A DNA stretch of 64,000 nucleotides from CAVQLX01 sp963811605 (GTDB lineage: Bacteria > Desulfobacterota > Binatia > DP-6). Numbering within the stretch: position 1 is the stretch's first letter; each line of letters starts with the position of its first letter. A program made the translations under genes and the position numbers. Below, piece after piece: positions 35,500-44,435 of the stretch. The notes below the pieces were generated by a model that worked only from the letters and a program-made list of their open reading frames with translations, was not told the origin of the DNA and did no database searches. The stretch covers positions 248,001 through 312,000 of the forward strand of contig CAWESA010000024.1 in the NCBI GenBank assembly GCA_963811605.1, written 5' to 3'.

Positions 35500-36975
35500 C
35501 TAGTAGCGGTAGTGATCCGGCTTGTAGGGGCCGTCCGGCGACACGCCGATGTACTCCGCCTGCTTGTCCGTCAGCCGCGTGAGGCGGACGCCGAGCTTCT
35601 CGAGGTGCAGCCGGGCGACCTCCTCGTCGAGCTGCTTGGGCAGCATGTACACCCGCTTCTCGTAGGCCCGCAGGTTCGTCCACAGCTCGAGCTGCGCCAG
35701 CACCTGGTTGGTGAACGAGGCGCTCATCACGAACGACGGGTGACCGGTGGCGCAGCCGAGATTCAGCAGCCGCCCCTCGGCGAGGATCAGCACGGAGTGA
35801 CCGTCGGGGAAGATCCACTCGTCGTACTGCGGCTTGATGTTCACCTTCCGGATGCCGGGAACCTTGGCCAGCCCCGCCATGTCGATCTCGTTGTCGAAGT
35901 GTCCGATGTTGCCGACGATCGCCTTGTCCTTCATGCGCGCCATGTGCTCGGCGGTGATGATGCCGTAGTTGCCCGTGGTGGTGACGAAGACGTCCGCGCG
36001 GTCGACGAAGTCCTCGACCGTCGCCACCTCGTAGCCCTGCATGGCCGCCTGCAGCGCGCAGATCGGGTCGATCTCGGTGACGACGACGCGGCAGCCCTGC
36101 CCGCGCAGCGACTCCGCGCAGCCCTTGCCGACCTCGCCGAAGCCGCACACCACGGCGATCTTGCCGCCCAGCATGACGTCGGTGGCGCGGTTCAGCCCGT
36201 CGACCAGCGAGTGGCGGCAGCCGTAGACGTTGTCGAACTTCGACTTGGTCACCGAGTCGTTCACGTTGATGGCCGGGAAGAGCAGCTCGCCCTTCTTCGC
36301 CATCTCGTAGAGCCGGTGCACGCCCGTGGTGGTCTCCTCGCTGACGCCGCGGATCTTCGTCGAGATGCGCTCCCACTGCCCGGGCGCCTCGGTCTCAAGG
36401 CGGCGCAGCAGCGCCAGGATGATGCCCCACTCCTCCGGCTCGTTCTTGGCGTCGTGCGCGGGCACGCTGCCGGCGCGCTCGAATTCGAGCCCCTTGTGCA
36501 CCAGCAGCGTGGCGTCGCCGCCGTCGTCGACGATCAGGTCGGGACCGCCGCCGTCCGGCCAGACGAGCGCCTCGTTGGTGCACCACCAGTACTCGTCGAG
36601 CGTCTCGCCCTTCCACGCGAAGACCGCCACGCCGCGGGGGTTCTCCGCCGTGCCCTCGCGGCCCACCGCGACCGCGGCGGCGGCGGGGTCCTGGGTGCTG
36701 AAGATGTTGCACGACACCCAGCGCACGTCCGCCCCCAGGTCGACCAGGGTCTCGATCAGCACCGCGGTCTGCACCGTCATGTGCAGGGAGCCCATGATGC
36801 GCGCGCCGGCCAGCGGCTTGTCGGCGGCGTGACGCGCGCGGAGCGCCATCAGCCCGGGCATCTCCTGCTCGGCCAGGCGGATCTCCTTCCGTCCGAGCTC
36901 GGCCAGGGCGAGATCCTTCACCTTGAACGGCAGGCGCGTGGTGGGGGCGGAAACCGCCTTGGCGGGCTGGCTCAT
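35500..36975 (-). CDS. ahcY: Adenosylhomocysteinase
   Basis: 491 residues, the long bacterial form. Motifs are LMALRARHAADKPLAGARIM, GSLHMTVQTAVLIETLVDLG, the catalytic segment FPAINVNDSVTKSKFDNVYG, the NAD loop VVCGFGEVGKGCAESLRGQG and the end GPYKPDHYRY. The enzyme splits S-adenosylhomocysteine into adenosine and homocysteine and works with metK (44435-45619) in the methyl cycle. A sigma-70-like promoter lies at 37018-37045. Convergent with hemW with only 12 bases between them. Confidence 0.97.
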   Translation of the reverse strand: MSQPAKAVSAPTTRLPFKVKDLALAELGRKEIRLAEQEMPGLMALRARHAADKPLAGARIMGSLHMTVQTAVLIETLVDLGADVRWVSCNIFSTQDPAAAAVAVGREGTAENPRGVAVFAWKGETLDEYWWCTNEALVWPDGGGPDLIVDDGGDATLLVHKGLEFERAGSVPAHDAKNEPEEWGIILALLRRLETEAPGQWERISTKIRGVSEETTTGVHRLYEMAKKGELLFPAINVNDSVTKSKFDNVYGCRHSLVDGLNRATDVMLGGKIAVVCGFGEVGKGCAESLRGQGCRVVVTEIDPICALQAAMQGYEVATVEDFVDRADVFVTTTGNYGIITAEHMARMKDKAIVGNIGHFDNEIDMAGLAKVPGIRKVNIKPQYDEWIFPDGHSVLILAEGRLLNLGCATGHPSFVMSASFTNQVLAQLELWTNLRAYEKRVYMLPKQLDEEVARLHLEKLGVRLTRLTDKQAEYIGVSPDGPYKPDHYRY

Positions 36976-37017
36976 GACGTCCTCCTTGTCGCTGTCATCC
37001 GTGTATCCGGATGCTGC

Positions 37018-37045
37018 AATATCCTCGCTCGCGGAGGAGAGTCAA
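37018..37045 (-). promoter_or_regulatory. Sigma-70-type promoter for ahcY
   Basis: On the minus strand TTGACT (37045-37040) and GATATT (37023-37018) are 16 bases apart and about 43 bases before the ahcY start, a good match to -35 and -10 boxes in very GC-rich surroundings. Confidence 0.55.
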
Positions 37046-37058
37046 CCCGTCGGTCGCG

Positions 37059-37095
37059 TTGACACTGTCTACCGGTGGCTGTAGACGATGTCTAC
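37059..37095 (+). promoter_or_regulatory. TetR promoter with overlapping GTCTAC/GTAGAC operator
   Basis: TTGACA (37059-37064) is a perfect -35; 17 bases later TAGACG (37082-37087) is a usable -10. Three half-sites overlie it: GTCTAC (37067-37072), GTAGAC (37081-37086) and GTCTAC (37090-37095), with 8 and 3 bases between them, so alternating halves form nested palindromes. The last touches the ATG of the regulator. This is the expected layout of an autorepressed TetR promoter. Confidence 0.6.
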
Positions 37096-37728
37096 ATGGA
37101 GGCGGTCGCTCTGCCCACGCGGGACCATCTGCTCGCGACGGCGCGCCGGCTCCTCGATGCGGAGGGGCTCGAGACCCTGACCTTGCGAGAGATCGCCCGC
37201 CGCGGCGGGCTGTCGCATGGGGCTCCCCTGCGTCACTTCCCGTCCCTGGCCTCGCTCCTCTCGGCGGTCGCGGCGCGGGGATTTCGCGAGCTGGTGGTGT
37301 CGGTGGCGACGGCGACCGCCGAGATCGGCCCCGCGGCCACGCCCCGGGAGCGACTGGCAGCTGCCGGGCGGGGCTACGTGCGATTCGCCCTCGGCAGCCC
37401 CGGCGTTTTCGCGCTGATGTTTCATCCCGACCGGCTCGACACCGAGGACGCCGACTATGCCGAGGCCGGCCAGGCCGCCTTCGGCCAGCTGCTGGGGCTG
37501 GTGGCCGAGGCGCAGGCGGATGGGTTCCGGCCCGACGTTGCGCCCGTCGACCTGGCGTCGGTGGTCTGGGCGACCGTGCACGGTCTCGCCCAGCTCCGCA
37601 TCCATGGCGCGATGCAGGGCGCAGGCGGCGCCGAGCTCGAACCCGCACTCGATGTGATGAGCGATCTGCTCTTCGGCGTGCGTCCCCGGGACGCCGCCAG
37701 CACACCACGACGGAGGACCCCGCGATGA
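37096..37728 (+). CDS. TetR family transcriptional regulator
   Basis: 210 residues. The helix-turn-helix is in HLLATARRLLDAEGLETLTL followed by REIARRGGLSHGAPLRHFPS, standard for TetR. The C-terminal ligand domain has the TetR_C pattern with YVRFALGSPGVFALMFHPDR. The ATG at 37096 was chosen over a GTG at 37075 because the earlier start would place the -10 box and operator inside the gene. If the -10 is correct, the message starts within a few bases of the ATG and would be leaderless. It overlaps the carotenoid oxygenase (ATGA) and probably controls it. Confidence 0.85.
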   Translation: MEAVALPTRDHLLATARRLLDAEGLETLTLREIARRGGLSHGAPLRHFPSLASLLSAVAARGFRELVVSVATATAEIGPAATPRERLAAAGRGYVRFALGSPGVFALMFHPDRLDTEDADYAEAGQAAFGQLLGLVAEAQADGFRPDVAPVDLASVVWATVHGLAQLRIHGAMQGAGGAELEPALDVMSDLLFGVRPRDAASTPRRRTPR

Positions 37729-39065
37729 GCGACACGTCCAATCGCTATCTCACCGGCAACTTCGCTCCCGTGACCGAGGAGGTCACGGCGAACGACCTGC
37801 GCGTCACCGGGACGATCCCGCGCGATCTGGCGGGTCGCCTCCTGCGCATCGGGCCGAACCCGCTCCCGAACGAGGACGCCGCCGCGTATCACTGGTTCAC
37901 CGGCCCCGGCATGGTGCACGGCGTGGAGCTGCGCGACGGGCGTGCGCGCTGGTACCGGCGCCGCTGGGTACGCTCCGATCGCGTCTGCGCGTTCTACGAC
38001 TGGCCGGAGCCTCCGGGTCCGCGCCACGGCATTGGCGACAACACCGCCAACACCAACGTGATCGACCTCGCCGGCCGGACGTTCGCCATCGTCGAGGGGG
38101 GCGGCCTGCCCGTCGAGCTGACGCGCGACCTCGAGACCGTGCGCCGCTCCGATTTTGGCGGCACGCTCGAGGGTTCGTTCACGGCGCATCCCAAGCGCGA
38201 TCCGGCCACCGGCGAGCTGCACGCCATGACGTACTTCTTCGAGTGGGACCACGTGCGCTACGTCGTCGTCGGGACCGACGGCCGCGTGCGCCGCACCGTC
38301 GACGTGCCGGTCGCCGACAAGCCCATGGTGCACGACTGCGCCATCACCGAGCGCTCCGTCCTGCTGTTCGACCTGCCGGTGACGTTCGACGTCGAACTCG
38401 CCATGTCGGGCGCGAACCTGCCCTACAAGTGGAATCCCGACCACCCGGCGCGCGTCGGCATCCTCCCGCGCGAGGGCGCGGCGGACGACATCCGCTGGGT
38501 CGAGGTCGAGCCGTGCTACGTTTTCCATCCGCTCAACGCCTACGACCTGCCGGACGGTCGCGTGGTGGTGGACGTCGTGCGCCATCCCCGCATGTTCGCG
38601 AGCGATCTCCTCGGTCCCAACGAGGGCGCACCCACCCTGACCCGCTGGACGCTCGACCCGGCGACGGGGCGGGGGCACGAGCAACGCCTCGACGACCGCG
38701 CCATCGAGTTCCCGCGCCACGACGAGCGGCGGCTCGGACGCCGGCACCGCTTCGGCTACGCGGCGACCTTCGACGCCCTCCAGCACGGCCCCGCGCTCAA
38801 GTACGACATCGAGCGCGGGACGACGGAGGTGCACGACTACGGCCGCGATCGCGTCACCCTGGAGCCGGTGTTCGTGCCGCGCGCTCCGGATTCGGGGGAA
38901 GACGACGGCTGGATCATGTCCTACGTCTACGACGGCACGACGGGCCGCAGCGACGTCGTGATCCTGCACGCGCAGGATTTCAGCGGCGATCCGGTGGCGA
39001 CGATCCACCTTCCCGCTCGCGTGCCCTTCGGCTTCCACGGCAACTGGGCGCCCGACCCGTCCTGA
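37725..39065 (+). CDS. Carotenoid-cleavage-type (RPE65 family) oxygenase
   Basis: 446 residues, a seven-bladed propeller dioxygenase. The four iron-binding histidines are visible in TAHPKRD, MVHDCAIT, VFHPLNAYD and the C-terminal GFHGNW. Other family segments are GRLLRIGPNPLP and FTGPGMVHGVELRDG. Such enzymes cleave carotenoids, stilbenes or related alkenes with oxygen; this one resembles the lignostilbene/apocarotenoid group but the substrate is not predictable. The ATG at 37725 has a GGAGG site and shares an ATGA overlap with the TetR gene. Confidence 0.9.
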   Translation: MSDTSNRYLTGNFAPVTEEVTANDLRVTGTIPRDLAGRLLRIGPNPLPNEDAAAYHWFTGPGMVHGVELRDGRARWYRRRWVRSDRVCAFYDWPEPPGPRHGIGDNTANTNVIDLAGRTFAIVEGGGLPVELTRDLETVRRSDFGGTLEGSFTAHPKRDPATGELHAMTYFFEWDHVRYVVVGTDGRVRRTVDVPVADKPMVHDCAITERSVLLFDLPVTFDVELAMSGANLPYKWNPDHPARVGILPREGAADDIRWVEVEPCYVFHPLNAYDLPDGRVVVDVVRHPRMFASDLLGPNEGAPTLTRWTLDPATGRGHEQRLDDRAIEFPRHDERRLGRRHRFGYAATFDALQHGPALKYDIERGTTEVHDYGRDRVTLEPVFVPRAPDSGEDDGWIMSYVYDGTTGRSDVVILHAQDFSGDPVATIHLPARVPFGFHGNWAPDPS

Positions 39066-39170
39066 GTGATGGCGCGGCCCAGGTAGAGGGAGCGCCGGCG
39101 GCCCGTCCGTCGCGCCGGGTCACCGTGTCAGTTGACCCCTCCGCGCCCCGCGGATATCGGGGCCGCGGGG

Positions 39171-40376
39171 GTGAAGGCGAGGGCGAAGACGGAGCGCCGG
39201 ACGCGCTGGACGGCGCGCAGCGTCGCGCTGCTGATCCTGCTGGCGGCGGGGACCGTCCACGCCGAGTCGCTCAGCCGCCGTCTGGGCGTGTTCGAGCCCG
39301 GCTTCGTGACCATCACGCCGGCCATCCTCGAGCTGCAACGGGCGCTGGCGCGGGCCACCGACTTTCCCGCCACCACCACGACACCCGGGATCATCTACGA
39401 GTTCGATCCGGCGGCAGGGGCGTTCGAGCGCGTGTCCGGACCGCTCGGACCCGCCTTCCTGGAACGTGCGGAGACGGTCGGCAAGGGCCGCCTCGACCTC
39501 GCCACGACCTATCTCTACGCGCGCTTCACCGAGCTCGACGGCGACAGCCTCTCGAGCCTGCTGAGCAGCCGTTTCGTCGCGGTATCCGGCAACCTGGTCG
39601 TGCCCCAGCGGGTGGAGACGCGCAACTTCTCCCTCACGTCGCACGTCCTCTACTTCTCGGGCACCTACGGCGTCACCAGCGACCTCGACCTGAACCTCCT
39701 GCTGCCCGTGTACTACACCGTCATGGACGGCGACCGACGCTTCTCCGTGCTCTCGCAGACGGGCGGATTCGAGTCGCTCGACGGCAACGCGTTCGGACCT
39801 GGCGACCTGCTGCTGCGCGCCAAGTACCGCTTCCTCGATCGCAACACCTGGGGCCTCGCCGCCGGCCTCACCCTGCACTTTCCCACCGGCAACGAGGACG
39901 ATTTCCAGGGCATCGGCGACATGGTGGTGACGCCGTCGATCGTGGCGTCCTGGCAGTCGACCCGCTGGGACGTCCACGGCAGTGCCGGGGTCGACATCAA
40001 TGCCGGCGACCTCGCCCGCAGTGGCGTCCGCTACGGCATCGGCGCTTCCTTCGCGGTGCTCGACCGGCTGACCGTGCTGGCCGACGTCGTCGGCACCAGC
40101 GGATTCGCCAGCGACGACATCACCTTCTTCGTCCCCGACCCGCGCCTCGTCACCATTCGCGGCGAGTTCAAGCCACCGGTCCAGGCACGCGCCGTCGGCA
40201 ACGGCACCCAGTTCCTGACCACGCTGCCGCCGGAGAACGTCGTGGACCTCGCCCTCGGTTTCAAGGTGATTCTCGTGCGCGACCTGGTATTGTTCACCGG
40301 TGTGATCCTGCCGCTCACCAACGGCGGCGCGCGAGCCGACGTCATGCCCACCGGAGGGATACAGTACGAGTTCTGA
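39171..40376 (+). CDS. Outer-membrane beta-barrel protein
   Basis: 401 residues. From the GTG at 39171 there is a basic start and signal helix (SVALLILLAAGTVHA). The mature protein alternates short hydrophobic beta strands and turns, with LDLNLLLPVYYTVMDGD, LAAGLTLHFPTGNEDDFQGI and DMVVTPSIVASWQSTRWDVH, and ends in phenylalanine (GGIQYEF), the barrel-assembly signal. It resembles MetA/phenol-degradation-type transporter barrels. It follows the oxygenase by about 100 bases and could admit or export a hydrophobic substrate. The exact family is not certain. Confidence 0.75.
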   Translation: MKARAKTERRTRWTARSVALLILLAAGTVHAESLSRRLGVFEPGFVTITPAILELQRALARATDFPATTTTPGIIYEFDPAAGAFERVSGPLGPAFLERAETVGKGRLDLATTYLYARFTELDGDSLSSLLSSRFVAVSGNLVVPQRVETRNFSLTSHVLYFSGTYGVTSDLDLNLLLPVYYTVMDGDRRFSVLSQTGGFESLDGNAFGPGDLLLRAKYRFLDRNTWGLAAGLTLHFPTGNEDDFQGIGDMVVTPSIVASWQSTRWDVHGSAGVDINAGDLARSGVRYGIGASFAVLDRLTVLADVVGTSGFASDDITFFVPDPRLVTIRGEFKPPVQARAVGNGTQFLTTLPPENVVDLALGFKVILVRDLVLFTGVILPLTNGGARADVMPTGGIQYEF

Positions 40377-40395
40377 CGGCCATCGCGACGCCGGC

Positions 40396-41358
40396 GTGAT
40401 CCGTGGCGGCGGTCGGCACCTCGTCGGGCTCGTACTCGCCGCGGCCCTCTCGATGCCCGCGATGGCGCACGCCCAGGCCGATCTCTGCAAGAAGAACAAC
40501 GGCCTCATCATCCTGCGGAAGAGCTGCAAGCCCAACGAGACGTCGGTGGGCACGCTCGGCGAGCCGGGACCGCCGGGGCCGCCAGGCCCGACGGGACCGC
40601 CCGGCGAGCCGGGACCTTCCGGTGAGCCGGGACCTCAGGGACCCCCAGGGGTCGCCGGAGTGCCCGGACCGGCAGGCCTCACCGGACCGCCCGGGGCAAG
40701 CGGTTCCCCCGGAACGCCGGGAGTCCCCGGACCGCCGGGCGCCACGGGCCCTCCGGGACCGACCGGTGCGATGGGCGAGCCGGGACTGCCGGGCCCCACC
40801 GGTGCGATGGGCCTTCCCGGGAGCACGGGGCAAATCGGACCGACGGGTCCACCGGGCAGCACGGGGCCGACCGGTCCGACCGGCGCCACCGGCCCGACCG
40901 GACCGCGCGGCGCTACCGGCCCGACCGGCCCCCGGGGAGACGGCAATGTCATGGGCGCGACGCTCGCGGGTCGCCGACCCCTCGCCACCGACGTGGTGCT
41001 CGGCGGCGCATCCGAATGTCCGGCGGCGCCGCCGGCAGCCGACGTCGGCCAGCTCACCCCCGTCACGCCGGCGCGCTACCTGCTGACCGCCATCGCCACC
41101 CTCGAGAGCGCCGACGGCGCCCCGCACCGGGTACGCTGCGCGATCCTCGGCGACGACGAGGCGCTCGTGGGTGTGAGCCCGGTCATCGTGGTGGGCGACG
41201 ACCGGGCCGCGGGCCCGGCGCAGCTGGTGTGGAACGCAATCGACACGATCGCCGCGGGCACCGTGCGGGTGCGCTGTCAGGTGCAGGAGTGCGGAGGGAC
41301 GAGCCCGGCCGCGGTCAGCGTGCTCGACGTCCAGGTCGCGGCCACGCGCTCCGAGTGA
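40396..41358 (+). CDS. Secreted collagen-like protein
   Basis: 320 residues. A signal peptide (HLVGLVLAAALSMPAMAHA) leads into a short domain with two cysteines (DLCKKNNGLIILRKSCK), then 42 uninterrupted Gly-X-Y triplets (residues 55-180), then a compact C-terminal domain of about 130 residues with three cysteines. X and Y are rich in Pro and Thr, as in bacterial collagens, where Thr may replace hydroxyproline for stability. The C-terminal part could be the trimerisation or binding domain. The GTG at 40396 is the only plausible start. It follows the barrel gene by 19 bases. Confidence 0.88.
   Translation: MIRGGGRHLVGLVLAAALSMPAMAHAQADLCKKNNGLIILRKSCKPNETSVGTLGEPGPPGPPGPTGPPGEPGPSGEPGPQGPPGVAGVPGPAGLTGPPGASGSPGTPGVPGPPGATGPPGPTGAMGEPGLPGPTGAMGLPGSTGQIGPTGPPGSTGPTGPTGATGPTGPRGATGPTGPRGDGNVMGATLAGRRPLATDVVLGGASECPAAPPAADVGQLTPVTPARYLLTAIATLESADGAPHRVRCAILGDDEALVGVSPVIVVGDDRAAGPAQLVWNAIDTIAAGTVRVRCQVQECGGTSPAAVSVLDVQVAATRSE
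40558..40935 (+). repeat. 42-unit Gly-X-Y collagen repeat
   Basis: In-frame nine-base units each encode Gly-X-Y. Early units favour GPP, GEP and GPS; later ones favour GPT, GAT and GPR. No unit is interrupted. The base composition is extreme and the stretch could be slippage-prone. Confidence 0.9.
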
Positions 41359-41421
41359 GGCGCCGCGCCGTGCCGGGTGCGCCCTGGCGTCGGGGCCCTG
41401 GCGCGTTCACTATCGAGCGTC

Positions 41422-43122
41422 ATGGCGACCAGCGGCCCGTTCCCGGTGGAGCGTCCCGAGGCGACGTTCCCGTTCCTGTCGAAGGAGCAGATCGCCCGCC
41501 TCGGACGCTACGGCACCCGGCGGCAGGTGCACCGTGGCGAGCTCCTGTTCGATCAGGGCACCGACAAGCCCGCGTTCTTCGTGATCATCTCGGGTGCGGT
41601 CGAGATCGTGCGGCCGAACAAGGGCAGCGAGGACCTGATCGTCGTCCACGAGGCGGGGCAGTTCACCGGCGAGACCAACATGCTCACCGGACGTCGCAGC
41701 CTCGCCCGCGCCCGCGTGCGCGAGGACGGCGAGGTGCTCGAGCTGACGGGCGACGCCCTGCGCACCGTCGTCCAGACCGATGCCGAGCTGAGCGAGCTCC
41801 TGATGCGGGCGTTCATCCTCCGGCACGTCGCCCTCATGCAGCAGGGCCTGGGCGACGTCGTGCTGCTGGGCTCGCGCTTCTCGCCCAGCACGCTGCGCCT
41901 GAAGGAGTTCCTGCGTCGCAACGGACATCCCTACGCCTACGTCGACGTCGATCGCGATGCGGATGCACAGAATATCCTCGATCACTTCGGCGTGGCGGTG
42001 CCGGATATCCCGATCGTGATCTGCCGGGGCGAGCTGGTGCTGCGCAACCCGACGCCCGAGGAGGTGGCCGAGTGCCTCGGCTTCAACGCCGCCATCGACG
42101 TCGGCACGGTGCGCGACCTGCTGGTGGTCGGCGGCGGCCCCGCCGGCCTCGCGGCGGCCGTGTACGGCGCCTCGGAAGGACTCGACGTCCTCGTGCTGGA
42201 GACCCACGCGCCGGGCGGTCAGGCGGGCTCGAGCTCGAAGATCGAGAACTACCTGGGCTTCCCCACCGGCATCTCGGGACAGGCGCTGGCTGGTCGCGCC
42301 TTCACGCAGGCGGCGAAGTTCGGCGCCAGCGTGGCAATCGCGCGCACGGCGGCGAAGCTCAGGTGCACCAAGCGTCCGTTCGCCGTCCAGCTCTCCACCG
42401 GTGACGTCGTGCACGCGCGGACGGTGGTGGTCGCGTCGGGCGCACAGTACCGCAAGCTACCCCTGGAGCGCCTGGCCGACTTCGAGGGCGCCGGCATCTA
42501 TTACGCCGCGTCCACCATGGAAGCGGCACTGTGCAGGGACGAGGAGGTGGTCGTCGTCGGCGGCGGCAACTCGGCGGGTCAGGCGGCGACGTTTCTCGCC
42601 GGCGCGGAGAAGACCGAGAATGGAGGGGAATACCCGCGCACCAAGCACGTGCATATGCTCGTACGCTCGACCGGCCTCGCGGACAGCATGTCGCGCTACC
42701 TGATCAATCGGATCAAGGAGAGCCCCCGCATCACGCTGCGCACCTGCACCGAGATCGAGGCGCTCGAGGGCGACGGCCACCTCGAGCGGGTGCGCTGGCG
42801 CAACTCCGCCACCGGCGAGGTGGAGACCCGACCGATCCGGCACGTGTTCTCGATGACCGGCGCGGTGCCGAACACGGTGTGGGTCGGCGGTTGCCTGGCG
42901 GTCGACGACAAGGGCTTCGTGAAGGCGGGCAGCGACCTCAGTGCCGAGGAGCTGGCCACGGCCGGCTGGCCGCTGGGCCGCTCTCCGTACCTGCTCGAGA
43001 CCAGCACGCCCGGCGTGTTCGTGGTGGGCGACGCCCGCGCCGGCAGCGTCAAGCGTGTCGCCTCCGCCGTCGGCGAAGGGTCGATCTGCATCCAGCTGGT
43101 GCACAAGGCCCTGGCGGAGTGA
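41422..43122 (+). CDS. cNMP-binding, thioredoxin-like and thioredoxin-reductase-like fusion lacking redox cysteines
   Basis: 566 residues in three parts. Residues about 12-135 are a cyclic-nucleotide-binding fold (RRQVHRGELLFDQGTDKPAF, FVIISGAVEIVRP). Residues about 145-225 are thioredoxin/glutaredoxin-like, but SRFSPSTLRLKEFL shows no CxxC. Residues 230-566 are a low-molecular-weight thioredoxin reductase type flavoprotein with FAD loop VVGGGPAGLAAAVYG and NAD(P) loop VVVVGGGNSAGQA. The usual CATC is replaced by YYAAST (360-365). By family knowledge such proteins are often annotated thioredoxin reductase, but disulfide reduction by the normal route is not possible. It ends 37 bases before a P450 gene. 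Confidence 0.85.
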   Translation: MATSGPFPVERPEATFPFLSKEQIARLGRYGTRRQVHRGELLFDQGTDKPAFFVIISGAVEIVRPNKGSEDLIVVHEAGQFTGETNMLTGRRSLARARVREDGEVLELTGDALRTVVQTDAELSELLMRAFILRHVALMQQGLGDVVLLGSRFSPSTLRLKEFLRRNGHPYAYVDVDRDADAQNILDHFGVAVPDIPIVICRGELVLRNPTPEEVAECLGFNAAIDVGTVRDLLVVGGGPAGLAAAVYGASEGLDVLVLETHAPGGQAGSSSKIENYLGFPTGISGQALAGRAFTQAAKFGASVAIARTAAKLRCTKRPFAVQLSTGDVVHARTVVVASGAQYRKLPLERLADFEGAGIYYAASTMEAALCRDEEVVVVGGGNSAGQAATFLAGAEKTENGGEYPRTKHVHMLVRSTGLADSMSRYLINRIKESPRITLRTCTEIEALEGDGHLERVRWRNSATGEVETRPIRHVFSMTGAVPNTVWVGGCLAVDDKGFVKAGSDLSAEELATAGWPLGRSPYLLETSTPGVFVVGDARAGSVKRVASAVGEGSICIQLVHKALAE

Positions 43123-43159
43123 CCCGAACGGTGCTGAACTGTCCCCGGGAGGCTCCTCG

Positions 43160-44398
43160 ATGAACGACCTCGCCGCCGGCACCGCGCCGCGACCGCCGAA
43201 GAGCATCGACGACGCCCCGTTCCTCGACTTCTTCACGCCCGAGTTCGAGGCCGACCCGGCGTCCGTGGTCGCGGCGTTCCGCATGCAGAGCTGGCTGGTG
43301 CGCACGCCCATGGGCATCCTCGTGATCACGCACGACAAGGTCGAGTCGTTGCTGGCCGACCCGCGGCTGCATAGCTCGCTGCTCGCCTTCGTCCGCTTCC
43401 AGGGCCTGTGCGAGGGGCCGATGTACGACTCCCTGGCACGCACGCTCCTCGCCATCGACGGCCCCGACCATACCCGGCTGCGCAAGCTGGTCAGCCGCGC
43501 CTTCACGCCGCGCTCGGTGGAGCAGCTGCGGCCCGCCATGCGCGAGCTGGCGCTCACCCTGGTCGAACCCCTGGCGACGCGCGGGCGCGGCGAGTTCATG
43601 CGCGAGTTCGCCGACCACTACCCGGTGCAGATCGTCTGCGAGCTGCTCGGCGTGCCGCGCGAGGAGCACGAGCACTTCGCGCGCTGGTCGAACGCCCTCA
43701 CCTGGGTGCTGTCGCTGGAGCTCGCCGCCCACGTCGACGAGGCCCGGGACGCCTTCGAGGCCATGGACGCCTACGTCGAGAGGCTGATCGAGGAGCGGCG
43801 GCGCGCCCCGCGCGACGACCTGCTCACCCGGCTGATCGAGGTCGAGGAGGGTGGCGATCGCCTGAGCCTGCCGGAGCTGCAGAGCATGATCGCGAGCCTG
43901 CTGTTCGCGGGCTACGACACCACCCGCAACCAGCTCGGGATCGCGATGGCCACCTTCGCCGAGCATCCCGAGCAGTGGGCGCTGCTGCGCCAGCGTCCCG
44001 AGCTCGTGCCCCGGGCGGTGGAGGAAGTCGTCCGCCACCGCGGTACGATCGCGATCGCCCCGCGCTTCGCGGAGCAGGAGCTCGTGGTCGACGGCTACCG
44101 GATCCCGGCGGGGACGATGGTGTCGCTGTCGACGGCGGCCGCCAACCACGATCCGGCCGCCCACGTCGAGCCCGAGCGCTTCGACGTCACCGCGGAGCGC
44201 GTGCCGCCGCTGACCTTCGGCGGCGGCGCACACTACTGTCTCGGCGCCAACCTGGCGCGGGCCGAGATGCAGGAGGCGCTCGCAGTCCTCGTGCACCGCC
44301 TGCCGCACGTCCGGATCGACGGCGAGGTGCGCTGGCGGCCGCAGTCCGGAATCTTCGGACCCATCGTCCTGCCGCTCGCGTTCACGCCGGCGGCCTGA
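43160..44398 (+). CDS. Cytochrome P450
   Basis: 412 residues, soluble bacterial type with no membrane anchor. The I-helix oxygen-binding motif is LLFAGYDTTRNQLG, the ExxR motif lies in AVEEVVRH, and the heme loop is FGGGAHYCLGANLAR with cysteine 360. The substrate could be a hydrophobic lipid or terpenoid but nothing decides this. A GGGAGG ribosome binding site precedes the ATG. It follows the three-domain flavoprotein in the same direction, which raises the possibility of an electron-transfer partnership, although no ferredoxin is encoded nearby. Confidence 0.93.
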   Translation: MNDLAAGTAPRPPKSIDDAPFLDFFTPEFEADPASVVAAFRMQSWLVRTPMGILVITHDKVESLLADPRLHSSLLAFVRFQGLCEGPMYDSLARTLLAIDGPDHTRLRKLVSRAFTPRSVEQLRPAMRELALTLVEPLATRGRGEFMREFADHYPVQIVCELLGVPREEHEHFARWSNALTWVLSLELAAHVDEARDAFEAMDAYVERLIEERRRAPRDDLLTRLIEVEEGGDRLSLPELQSMIASLLFAGYDTTRNQLGIAMATFAEHPEQWALLRQRPELVPRAVEEVVRHRGTIAIAPRFAEQELVVDGYRIPAGTMVSLSTAAANHDPAAHVEPERFDVTAERVPPLTFGGGAHYCLGANLARAEMQEALAVLVHRLPHVRIDGEVRWRPQSGIFGPIVLPLAFTPAA

Positions 44399-44413
44399 GC
44401 TGCCGGGGGCCGG

Positions 44414-44435
44414 GGCGGAGGCCGGGAGCTCCGCC
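44414..44435. terminator. Hairpin between convergent P450 and metK genes
   Basis: GGCGGAG and CTCCGCC form a perfect 7-base stem with an 8-base loop, the right arm touching the metK stop codon. No T-run follows on either side, so it may act as a transcript-end stabiliser instead of a classical intrinsic terminator. Confidence 0.35.

Noticed and set aside
36976..37045. SAH riboswitch in front of ahcY
   Set aside because: The leader is short and I could not find the conserved core of that riboswitch; an ordinary sigma-70-like promoter explains the region.
40558..40935. CRISPR-like periodic DNA
   Set aside because: The nine-base periodicity encodes Gly-X-Y triplets in an open frame with a signal peptide; no repeats with unique spacers are present anywhere in the window.
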